A stretch of 64,000 nt of DNA from Streptomyces sp. R28 (GTDB lineage Bacteria; Actinomycetota; Actinomycetes; Streptomycetales; Streptomycetaceae): NCBI RefSeq assembly GCF_041052385.1, contig NZ_CP163439.1:7615001-7679000 (forward strand), in the 5' to 3' direction. The notes beneath the pieces were generated by a model. The model was given only the letters and a program-made list of their open reading frames with translations, made no database searches and had not been told where the DNA came from. Numbering within the stretch: the stretch's first letter is position 1; the number at the start of each line of letters is the position of its first letter. Shown here one piece after another: positions 45,401-51,871 of this stretch. Both the position numbers and the translations under genes were made by a program.

Positions 45401-46926
45401 GAAGCACCCGGGCTGTGGTGCCCACCCGGAGCCGGCCCTCCGGTAGAAGGCGCCGTGGGCGACGTCGGCATGGCCGAGCCGCCGTCCGAACGGCCGCCGG
45501 AACTGGAGGGAGAGGGGTCGGCAGTCGTCGGCGTCGGTGCCGCGTTGGACTGTGTGGGAGCGCTGGCGGCCAGGCCGTCGATCTGGGTGCCGATCGAGCC
45601 GCCCCCGGGCGAGGACGACGTACCGCCGGACGACGCGGACCCGGACGAGGGCGCGGACTGCGCGCTCGGGGACGACAGGCCGGATACGGGGGAGCCGCCG
45701 GAGTGCGAGGGGCCGGACGTGCTTGGTGTGCTGGACGAGCCGTTGGAGTCGGAGCCGTTGGACGAGGGGCCGCCGGGTGAGGGGGCGTCGAAGTCCGACA
45801 GGGACGGCCCTGAAGAGGGCGTCGGCCGCGAGTACGGGCTGTCCGAGGAGGACGAGTTCCCGGAATCGGAGCCCGACCCGGGGCCGGAGTCGGGGCCTGC
45901 GCCGATATTGGGGGTGGGGATGTCGGCGCCGCCTGTGTCGGCGGATATGCCGCTGCCTATGTTCGCCCCGGGGATGTTGCCGTTGCCCGTGCGCGTCGAG
46001 GTGGAGGAGTCCGACCCCGACGAACTCGAGTCGGAGGACGAAGAGTTGGAGGAAGAGGAGTCGGAGGACGAAGAGTCCGAGGAAGAGGAGTCAGACGAAG
46101 ACGAGTCAGAGGAAGACGAGTTGGAACTCCCCGGCCCGGAGTCGCTGCCGATGTCACCCCCCGACGGCCCGTCGTACCCGTCGATCCGGCTGTCCACCGC
46201 GTGCCGGGCCCGGCTGCCGGCCTTCTGGCCCAGGCTGTCGCGCACGCCTTCCGCGAAGGTCTGGGGGCTCTGCTTGAGGGCGTCGAGGCCTGCCTCGCCG
46301 CCGGCCTTGAGGGTGGCGCCGACGTCGTAGCCTTCCTGGGCGCCGAAGCCGACGTTCACGGTCTGGCGGATGAGGTCGGTGATGATCGCCTCGATCGCCG
46401 AGATCGCGGGTTCCTTCATCGTCTCGATGAGCGCCTCGATCATGGCTTGTTTGAGCTCGTCGAGGAGGCGTCGGACGATCAGGCGGGTGATCTGGGTGGC
46501 GCCGAGGCCGGCGACCTCGGACAGGCCGAAGGTGAAGGGTGCGGCGGCGTGGGCGGCGATGATCTCGATCGCCAGGGCGATGAGCTGGGCGATGACCGCC
46601 CATTTGGCGAACTCGACGAGGTAGGCGCAGGCCTCCAGCACGTTCGCGATGAGGAACGCGGCCTCGGCTGCGCTGCGGAGGTAGCCGTCGTTGCCGCCGC
46701 CACCGTCGAACTTCTCGTACGTCTTGGTGAACTTGTCGATCGATTCACCGGCGTTGTGGGCGGTGACCTGCCGCGCGGCGCCGTTCGCCGTGGTGTGGAG
46801 CTCGTTGACCTTCTCGCCGAACTCCCGCCACACGGTGGCGCAGTCCCTGAGCTTGTCCTCGTTGGCCGTGGGCCACTTGTAGCCCAGCATCTCGAGAACC
46901 CACTCGAGCTCGTCCGGCAACATCAT
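42484..46926 (-). CDS. Large T7SS polymorphic toxin: CpnT-like N-domain, papain-fold deamidase, deaminase
   Basis: 1480 residues from ATG 46926 (MMLPDELEWVLEMLGYKWPT); starts up to 46986 are possible. Domains: 1-210 WXG100-like N-terminal domain, near-identical in layout to 19780-20946 (VIAQLIALAIEIIAAHAAAP); 230-300 Ser/Asp repeats; to about 860 Pro/Thr/Gly-rich linker with repeated GDGTTPRN units; 890-1045 papain-fold glutamine-deamidase-like domain with Cys925 (NNNCVDVALS), His1014 (GRAHAWNAVNH) and Asp1029 (TYIDAQTG); charged linker; about 1300-1400 deaminase domain with HSE at 1334-1336 (LHSERHIADW), Cys1369 (YTEREPCG) and Cys1381 (GSSNCSNLL), a zinc site; basic C-terminal tail. Probably exported by the EccC/EccD system. 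Followed by its NTPase-SUKH-4 gene. Confidence 0.88.
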   Translation of the reverse strand: MMLPDELEWVLEMLGYKWPTANEDKLRDCATVWREFGEKVNELHTTANGAARQVTAHNAGESIDKFTKTYEKFDGGGGNDGYLRSAAEAAFLIANVLEACAYLVEFAKWAVIAQLIALAIEIIAAHAAAPFTFGLSEVAGLGATQITRLIVRRLLDELKQAMIEALIETMKEPAISAIEAIITDLIRQTVNVGFGAQEGYDVGATLKAGGEAGLDALKQSPQTFAEGVRDSLGQKAGSRARHAVDSRIDGYDGPSGGDIGSDSGPGSSNSSSSDSSSSDSSSSDSSSSDSSSSNSSSSDSSSSGSDSSTSTRTGNGNIPGANIGSGISADTGGADIPTPNIGAGPDSGPGSGSDSGNSSSSDSPYSRPTPSSGPSLSDFDAPSPGGPSSNGSDSNGSSSTPSTSGPSHSGGSPVSGLSSPSAQSAPSSGSASSGGTSSSPGGGSIGTQIDGLAASAPTQSNAAPTPTTADPSPSSSGGRSDGGSAMPTSPTAPSTGGPAPGGHHSPGASGSVGNPSATSPNPNSGPARNPSASTPGTPSAPGTGPASTPSPTSPTTPRSTPASTPDGRAPGAGDGRTPGTQGTPDGRIPAQRPGSTTPGDGSTPRNTPGTTPGDRTPPRTPGTATPGDGTTPRNNPGSTTPNDGSTSRNNPGTTPGDRTPPRNNPGTTTPGDGTTPRNTADSTGGSRTHTPGNDPRTSTPNQTPAQSTPPRTASPSTSTPTSTPSTSTGTGPERASTPSNSPHSSTQPGPTSNPTTQGTPGTPNQPTPGATPNRPPHQPAGSTPNTPNQPGAQPNTQQPPANTPNQQQQPQVIPVPVHHVVTTPTNQPQQSAPQTPDSTPNNSNQQNSSDNPRPKETPTPASETRNTNPPGGVTDPTRAEQDALENSVPRDENGDPTRPPNPADGRWVERINGDGRDAPGRNNNCVDVALSTVDTYAGNPTAAASRTPDLDADGNPSDRGEKGGRDRIENTLGARFSDMGNGRDAFNRLENTLRNSGHGSQAVIITQDANGRAHAWNAVNHNGKITYIDAQTGQQSSKPLHSGDNGVFAIPLDSNRQPVPPNRPGATDSNSAGANRSNPRTTPESSADTARRPAAEPAGQPSNGQNADGKDPNDKNNKADSDDKDGQDKKAGLEPHPDDSHPRLDREFGDKKEQQGNLDPDDSQQRVRQTNPVFRLQQGHVDQQLRDWAQNGQLAHVLNVAAGSESDPNASPDRPRTFTSDGLNKALPGFESLNRGEKMLVISTLARLSQSAHEQYGVNSNPMDNGKESEGAAKHKTPGERVRKLMTKLGVPETHTPDLTQRNFAVVELQRDDGTIEYVTDSSFPSRSGVTGLHSERHIADWIDDVNKANEGTGRNYTISALYTEREPCGDKKGGLGSSNCSNLLGERLAGAPVYYSTTYRADPADQQRSELTRELQKQRRAELGLDPRAALPDDEKKKITAQVKKQFPVTANEKARDREMVRHVRKVEALWKGIAPQLK

Positions 46927-47119
46927 CGCCACAGCAGAAAGCACCCCCGTCAGACAGCACGGCCGTACACATCCCTCACCAGCCAAGGGAAATCACACTG
47001 GAGTACAGCCGTCCGCAAAGTCTACGGACTCACCTGCCGATGACTTCAGGTGTTCGCTGTCACAAGTGCGTAGCAGGCAGACGCCGTTGTCCGGAGCCGT
47101 GCGCCACGAGACCGGCCGT

Positions 47120-47773
47120 TCACCGCGTACGGCCCTGAGTGCGCTCTCGGTGTCCCTTGATGTCAGGTCGTCCGACGTGGCCCTCGGCGCGCTCCGACTC
47201 GCCGAGCCAGATGTGTGGAACGTACTGCTGGACCGCCGAGACCAACTCCTGTCGGCAGGGGGCGGGGAAGGGGAGGCGGTGCCGCAGACGGGGAAGGTCG
47301 GGGTGCAACGGCTCCTCGTCGCGGACCAGAGTCCACAGGACGGGGTCGTCCCGGTCGATGGGACCGGCGGGGAACAGCTCCAGGGAGTAGACCGTCTGGC
47401 TCTTGCCGAACCTGCTCCAGTACAGGCCGACTCCGGCAAGGCCTTGCCAGGGGATGACGTTCCGACGTTGCCCGTTCTCGACCCACAGGCCAGTGGCGTC
47501 GACGAGGATCCGGGCGCGGCGGTTCGCCCAGTTGGCGAGGAAGAGGAACAGGCCGAGCGCACCGAGCAGCAACATGAACACGAGGCCCGCATACCCTGCC
47601 GGGTTGGACGCCCCGTTCTGGTTCCCGCTAGCAACCACGACAGCGCCGAAGACGCCGACCGCGCCCAGCGCGATGAGCAGGACGGAGCAGGGGAGCCCGG
47701 TCGTGGCGCCGCGGCGGCCGGTCCGTATGACCGTGGCATCAGGTGCGGGGGAGGGCGTGTGCGAAGGCAACAT
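47120..47773 (-). CDS. Membrane protein with two TM helices and PH-like domain
   Basis: 217 residues. Two hydrophobic helices (LPCSVLLIALGAVGVFGAVV and YAGLVFMLLLGALGLFLFLA) are followed by a soluble domain starting NRRARILVDATGLWVENGQR and IPWQGLAGVGLYWSRFGK, the arrangement of small bacterial proteins with a PH-like beta barrel (bPH type). The C-terminus is charged. It is divergent from 47813-48208 across 39 bp. Its role in the T7SS locus is unknown. Confidence 0.72.
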   Translation of the reverse strand: MLPSHTPSPAPDATVIRTGRRGATTGLPCSVLLIALGAVGVFGAVVVASGNQNGASNPAGYAGLVFMLLLGALGLFLFLANWANRRARILVDATGLWVENGQRRNVIPWQGLAGVGLYWSRFGKSQTVYSLELFPAGPIDRDDPVLWTLVRDEEPLHPDLPRLRHRLPFPAPCRQELVSAVQQYVPHIWLGESERAEGHVGRPDIKGHRERTQGRTR

Positions 47774-47812
47774 GGTGCGTGAGCTTAGCGAATTGACCTA
47801 CGCTCCCTCCTC

Positions 47813-48208
47813 ATGACGACGCACGGCCGGGAACGCGGCGGGGAACTGGTACACACGCAGGCGCGAGGCGACGAGGGCGATCTCGTCCCGCCCGGCGCGA
47901 ATGAGCTCACGGCGAGATTCCAAGGGCAAGCGGACCCGGGGTTCGCGAGACAGCGGTCGCGGCAGGCACGGAGCGCCCGCGGTGGGCTCATGGCCGCCGG
48001 GGCGTTGGTGGCGCTGGTCTGCCTCATGGTGATCGTGGGGCATCTCAGAAGCGGTACGCAGGCGGTTGTGGGAACCGTGGTGTACGGCTTGAGCCTGGCT
48101 GCTGCCGGTCTCAGCGTGGAGTTGGCGCGGCGCGGACGCACCCGCCTGGCCATGATGGCGATCATTTTCGCGGCGGCGGGCGCGTCCCTGGCGGATGCGC
48201 TGTCCTGA
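47813..48208 (+). CDS. Small membrane protein, paralog of 24174-24572
   Basis: 131 residues from ATG 47813 (MTTHGRERGG). Soluble N-terminus with NELTARFQGQADPGFARQRS, then hydrophobic helices MAAGALVALVCLMVIVGHLR, VVGTVVYGLSLAAAGLSVEL and LAMMAIIFAAAGASLADAL. It has the same plan and MTTHG start as the gene at 24174, and a TACGCT -10-like box in the same position before the ATG. Function unknown. Confidence 0.75.
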   Translation: MTTHGRERGGELVHTQARGDEGDLVPPGANELTARFQGQADPGFARQRSRQARSARGGLMAAGALVALVCLMVIVGHLRSGTQAVVGTVVYGLSLAAAGLSVELARRGRTRLAMMAIIFAAAGASLADALS

Positions 48209-48244
48209 CTCGATGGAGTTCTGGTCAGCGAGCCGAAGGCCGGA

Positions 48245-48757
48245 TCAGACCTTGGTGAAGCACAACGTGTAGCTGGACCTGTGGCCGGTGTTGCGGTACT
48301 GAATCCCGTAGTCGTACTCCGACCCGCACTCCCTGCCCTTGCCGGGCATCCACTCACCCAACTTGTACTCGGCCTCGGCGGAGTCACAGTCGACCACTGT
48401 CGGCACCGGGTCGCCGTCGGGGTCCGCGACCTTGACGCAGTCGCCGATCTCCGGCTCGTGCTTCTTGGCCTCCTCGGCCGCCGCCGACGCCGAAGCCTCT
48501 GCCTTGGCCTTGCCGCCGGTGGGGCTGGTGTTGTAGTCCCAGACCCAGTAGCCCAGGGCGCCGAACACCGCGATGACGATGACAGCCGACTTCAGCGCCC
48601 GCAACAGACCTGCCGGCTGCGGTCGCTGAGGCCCGCGGGGAGGCTGCGGCTGCTGCGGATGTCCGTACGGAGCCTGAGGCTGCTGCGGGTATCCGTACGG
48701 CTGCTGAGGCTGCCCGTACGGCGGTTGGTTCTGGTACTGCGGCGGAGGCGTGGACAT
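48245..48757 (-). CDS. LppU/SCO3897-type membrane-anchored protein
   Basis: 170 residues. A Pro/Gln/Tyr-rich cytoplasmic arm (residues 1-48, PYGQPQQPYGYPQQP), one TM helix (ALKSAVIVIAVFGALGYWVW), an Ala/Lys linker, and an outside domain with GDCVKVADPDGDPVPTVVDC, SAEAEYKLGEW, ECGSEYDYG and SSYTLCF. The C..V......P.VVDC..A...Y and Y.LCF pattern with two likely disulfides is that of the actinobacterial LppU/SCO3897 family (family recalled; role unknown). It is convergent with 47813-48208. Confidence 0.8.
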   Translation of the reverse strand: MSTPPPQYQNQPPYGQPQQPYGYPQQPQAPYGHPQQPQPPRGPQRPQPAGLLRALKSAVIVIAVFGALGYWVWDYNTSPTGGKAKAEASASAAAEEAKKHEPEIGDCVKVADPDGDPVPTVVDCDSAEAEYKLGEWMPGKGRECGSEYDYGIQYRNTGHRSSYTLCFTKV

Positions 48758-48873
48758 GCTTGGAAGACCCCGTGGTTGGCTGAACGGATGGAGATCAACG
48801 CGAAGTTGACGGGCGCACGCTACCCTCCGGCATCAGCCGGGCGCCCACCGGGGGTGAAATGTGTGGGAACCGG

Positions 48874-49530
48874 TCAGAAGAAGTAACTGACCAGGAACGA
48901 CACCCCGGCGCCGACGAGCCCCACCCCGATCATCCCGATCACGACCGACCGCGTCACTCCCCGCCCCGCGGCCTCCCACGCCGCGTCGAACGAGATACGG
49001 CTCCGCCCGAACGGCGCGAACCCGGTGGCGAGGCAGAAGGCCCCGAGCCCCGTGAGGACCCAGCCACCGAAGAAGGCACCGAACCAGCGCCAGGCCCGGT
49101 CCATGCCGGCTTGGACGTAATCGGCATCCACCGCGCCCTCCGCCGACGGTGGCTCCGCCTGCTGCACAGCCAACTCGGTGCCCTGCGCGTACCGCCGCCT
49201 GACCTGCACCGCGGCATGGGGGTCCGTGCCCTTGCCGTCCTCGGAGACGAAGGTGCCCTCGCAGCGGACGGGTCGGCGGTTCTTACGGCTGCTGCGGGAG
49301 GCGTTGCTCGGGTAGCTCACCTCGCACTGCTGCACCGTCAGGGTGCCGTGTGTACCCGACCAACCGGCCGCGTACGCCCCCTCGTACGCACCGAATCCGC
49401 TCAAGGCGAGCCCCGCGATCAGAAAGACCAGGCCGCCCGCTCGCCCGAGGCGCCCGAAGGCGCGGCCGACGAGGCCGGTGAGGGAACGGTCGACGCCTGT
49501 GCCGCTTCCTGTGCCTTGCGTCCGAGCCAT
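48874..49530 (-). CDS. Two-cysteine membrane protein, T7SS-locus family
   Basis: 218 residues from ATG 49530 (MARTQGTGSG), preceded by GGAGAAGGA. TM1 (GGLVFLIAGLALSGFGAYEG), outside block GTHGTLTVQQCEVSYPSNAS and RCEGTFVSEDGKGTD, TM2 (WFGAFFGGWVLTGLGAFCLA) and TM3 (SVVIGMIGVGLVGAGVSFLV). A fourth intact paralog of the family at 18105, 18721 and 25803. A 37-bp piece of its DNA around EGTFVSEDGK is found almost unchanged in the remnant at 33466-33501. Divergent from 49641-50069. Confidence 0.82.
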   Translation of the reverse strand: MARTQGTGSGTGVDRSLTGLVGRAFGRLGRAGGLVFLIAGLALSGFGAYEGAYAAGWSGTHGTLTVQQCEVSYPSNASRSSRKNRRPVRCEGTFVSEDGKGTDPHAAVQVRRRYAQGTELAVQQAEPPSAEGAVDADYVQAGMDRAWRWFGAFFGGWVLTGLGAFCLATGFAPFGRSRISFDAAWEAAGRGVTRSVVIGMIGVGLVGAGVSFLVSYFF

Positions 49531-49640
49531 GACGATGCGGTCCTTCTCCTCGATCCTTCTCCACTTCCTCCAGCGGGGCCCAGCATGGCACCCATGAGTG
49601 ACGGGAGATACTTCAGGTGTCGAGAGTCGAGGAGAAGCGA

Positions 49641-50069
49641 ATGACCAGGAAGCCCGAGAACTCACCCAACCCGGACGGCTCTTCGCAGGAACGCGGTGTG
49701 CTCGACGAGGCACTCGAACCGGAGCAGATCCGTTCCCTGAACTCCGCCCTGCGCAAGCTGTCCCAAACCGAGGGCGCCGGCAAGGAGATGCAGGAGGCGG
49801 CCAAGAAACTGCTCTCCGGCCGCGTCGCCCTGCGCGACGCGCTGGACGATCCCGCGGTGTCCCGCGCCCTGGGCGGAGGCATGGCGTCCCTGCGCGGTCA
49901 GTGGGAGTCGCTGTCGGACGACGAACGCGATCAGGTCAGGCACGGTGAGCCGCTGGGCGGCGCTGGCCCCTCCTCCGGGACGTCCGAGCCGAGGCGGCCG
50001 GAGGGCGAGAACTCGCAGTCCGGGAAGAAGAACCAGGGGCGGCACAGCGGCGGGTTCTCGCTGTACTGA
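49641..50069 (+). CDS. Small T7SS-locus protein, LSGxxxxxxAxxDP family
   Basis: 142 residues from ATG 49641, with GAGGAG (49629-49634) upstream; the GTG at 49617 is in frame but has no ribosome site. Core: EALEPEQIRSLNSALRKLSQ, KEMQEAAKKLLSGRVALRDA, LDDPAVSRALGGGM, then a charged disordered tail ending HSGGFSLY. It is a paralog of 21005-21394 and 22064-22477; like the latter it ends in G-[FW]-S-x-Y, which may be a recognition tail. It is convergent with the immunity module at 50087. Function unknown. Confidence 0.75.
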   Translation: MTRKPENSPNPDGSSQERGVLDEALEPEQIRSLNSALRKLSQTEGAGKEMQEAAKKLLSGRVALRDALDDPAVSRALGGGMASLRGQWESLSDDERDQVRHGEPLGGAGPSSGTSEPRRPEGENSQSGKKNQGRHSGGFSLY

Positions 50070-50086
50070 GCACACGCGCCGGCGGG

Positions 50087-50392
50087 TTACGACCGGCGCT
50101 GCCCCCGGTACAGCGCGATGGCCGCCTCGGTGGGGTGGTTGGGGACGGTGACGGACTCGCCGGTGTCCTTGGCGACCACGATCTTGCTGCCGCCGGGCGG
50201 AGCGGGCTGAGGCCGCCCGGCGGCATCCGTGACCGGTGGGAACACCGCGTACACCAGGTATCCGATGTCGAACTCCGCCACGCGCAGCTCGGCCGGGGTG
50301 CCGTCCGGCAGCTTGGGCTGCGCGTAGCGGCCGCGCACGATGGCGAGAGCCTCCTCGGAGGTGGTGGGCGGTGCCGGGTGGTCCGAGGTCAC
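50087..50392 (-). CDS. Small YrhB/Imm35-like protein
   Basis: 101 residues from GTG 50392. SEEALAIVRGRYAQPKLPDG, then VAEFDIGYLVYAVFPPV, SKIVVAKDTGESVTVPNHPT and AAIALYRGQ. The same domain opens the next gene upstream (EQALAIADRWL, EFDLGWVVWAAP, GVVDRRTGELTVWPSVPVDE), so the two arose by duplication. The pattern (ALAIA..., F..G..V, ..VDR.TGE...) is that of YrhB/Imm35-type immunity domains, as I recall. Third gene of a minus-strand unit 53845-50087 with short gaps; immunity or accessory role inferred. Confidence 0.7.
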   Translation of the reverse strand: MTSDHPAPPTTSEEALAIVRGRYAQPKLPDGTPAELRVAEFDIGYLVYAVFPPVTDAAGRPQPAPPGGSKIVVAKDTGESVTVPNHPTEAAIALYRGQRRS

Positions 50393-50427
50393 GGGTCGCT
50401 CTCCTTGTCGCCTCTGCTGTGTCTTGG

Positions 50428-51759
50428 TCAGAACAGCCCGTGCCACATCTGCTCGACGACCAGCGACCACCAGGTCTCCGCGTTGCTCAGTGCGGACGCG
50501 TCCACGGCCGCCAACTGCTCCTGCAGCGCCGCCACTTCCGCACCGGCCGCGACCGGGTCCAGTCCCCGCACCCGCTGCCGCGCGCCGGCGAGCAGGGCCA
50601 GAGAGCGGGCGAAGGCGGCGACCGACACGTTCACGTACCGAGCCGCGGCGGTGACCGGGTCCACGGCCCACAGCGCACCGAGACCGTCCGGCTGCCCTGT
50701 CCCCGGCCGGCACTGCACCGCGATGACCGCGACGCCGTCGAAGCCGATCCGGACCAGGTACGACAGGGCGCCGATCTTCTCCTCGTCGGCCGGGCTGCGC
50801 CGCTCGCGCAGATTCGTGGCGACGTCCGTGAACAGGCCGCCGGCCGGAGGCGCGTCGGTCCGGTCCGCGGTGAAGAAGAGCGGCAGGTCGGCGGGGAGCC
50901 CCGCCCACGTGAGCGTCGCCCCGGCAGCCTCGGGCAACGGGCTGCCCGCGATGTCGTCGGCGTCGTAGCGGCGTACGCCGTCCTCGCCGAACACCTCGGC
51001 AAGATGCCGTCCGAGCGCCACGTCACGCATCGGCTCCGCGGGCGTCACTTGCGCGGGAACCGGAAGGCGGTGCGGACGGGGCGGCGCCTGCTGGCCGGCA
51101 ATCCGGTGCATCGTCTCGACCTGCTCGACCAACGCCGCGATGCCCTCCGCACGTGCCTCGGGACGCGCCCCGTAGGACTGCGAGCAGGAGAGCTGGGCGT
51201 TGGGGAAGGTGTTGAGGAGCTCGGCCGTGTATCCGCCGGGGAGCAGGCTGGGGCGCAGGTCGGTGTGGATGGCCACGACATTGTCGGCGGGTACGTTCAT
51301 CCGCCGCAGCTCCCCCCACGCCTGGTACTCGGCGGGGGGCAGACCCGGGGCGGAGGTGCGGAAGAGGGTGGTCTCCTCGCCGTTCGCCGGGTCGACGTAC
51401 GTGAAGACGGCGGTGTTGCCGGGGCCGGTGACCGGACGGGCGGCGCCGTCGGACGTGCCCGCGCCCTGGGCCGCGCCGCCGTGCTTCTGCCGGTACATCC
51501 GGACGACCTCGTCGACCGGCACCGACGGCCAGACCGTCAGCTCGCCGGTACGACGGTCCACGACCCCGCACGCGTCGCCGATCTCGGCGGGCGGCCGCCG
51601 CGCTCCGGTCTCCGGGTCACGTTCGGGTTCCGCGGGTGCCGCCCACACGACCCAGCCCAGGTCGAACTCCTGCATCCGGACCTCGCGGCGCGGCTCCGTC
51701 GAGCCTTCCGGATTGAGCCAACGGTCGGCGATGGCGAGCGCCTGCTCCTGGCTGGTCAC
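50428..51759 (-). CDS. YrhB-like / deaminase-like / SUKH-4 fusion protein
   Basis: 443 residues in three parts. 1-85: YrhB/Imm35-like (EFDLGWVVWAAP, GVVDRRTGELTVWPS). About 105-225: a deaminase-like fold without catalytic cysteines (FRTSAPGLPPAEYQAWGELR, DNVVAIHTDLRPSLLPGGYT, LLNTFPNAQLSCSQSYG); where toxins have E-PC, this has LRPSLL, so it is probably inactive. About 270-443: SUKH-4 (LPADLPLFFTADR, YLVRIGFDGVAVIAVQCRPG, ARYVNVSVAAFARSLALL, WWSLVVEQMWHGLF). The build suggests a decoy or immunity protein derived from a toxin-antidote pair. It is in one transcription unit with the YrhB-like gene and the NTPase at 51872. Confidence 0.75.
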   Translation of the reverse strand: MTSQEQALAIADRWLNPEGSTEPRREVRMQEFDLGWVVWAAPAEPERDPETGARRPPAEIGDACGVVDRRTGELTVWPSVPVDEVVRMYRQKHGGAAQGAGTSDGAARPVTGPGNTAVFTYVDPANGEETTLFRTSAPGLPPAEYQAWGELRRMNVPADNVVAIHTDLRPSLLPGGYTAELLNTFPNAQLSCSQSYGARPEARAEGIAALVEQVETMHRIAGQQAPPRPHRLPVPAQVTPAEPMRDVALGRHLAEVFGEDGVRRYDADDIAGSPLPEAAGATLTWAGLPADLPLFFTADRTDAPPAGGLFTDVATNLRERRSPADEEKIGALSYLVRIGFDGVAVIAVQCRPGTGQPDGLGALWAVDPVTAAARYVNVSVAAFARSLALLAGARQRVRGLDPVAAGAEVAALQEQLAAVDASALSNAETWWSLVVEQMWHGLF

Positions 51760-51871
51760 GGGGAGGCTCCTTCGAGTGGGTCGGTCTGCGGTGAGGCGGA
51801 TGATGCGGGAGACGGGAAGGGGGAAGGGGTGCGGGCCTGCGTCACGGTGTGCGCAAGGCCCTCGTACATGC

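Noticed and set aside
43933..45780. 615-codon plus-strand frame opposite the toxin linker
   Set aside because: It arises from the Pro/Thr/Gly-rich repeats of the toxin; Arg/Gly/Val repeats without structure.
46010..46135. Regular Ser/Asp-coding repeats that look like a small repeat array
   Set aside because: They are in-frame codon repeats of the toxin linker, not spaced direct repeats with unique spacers; not a CRISPR array.
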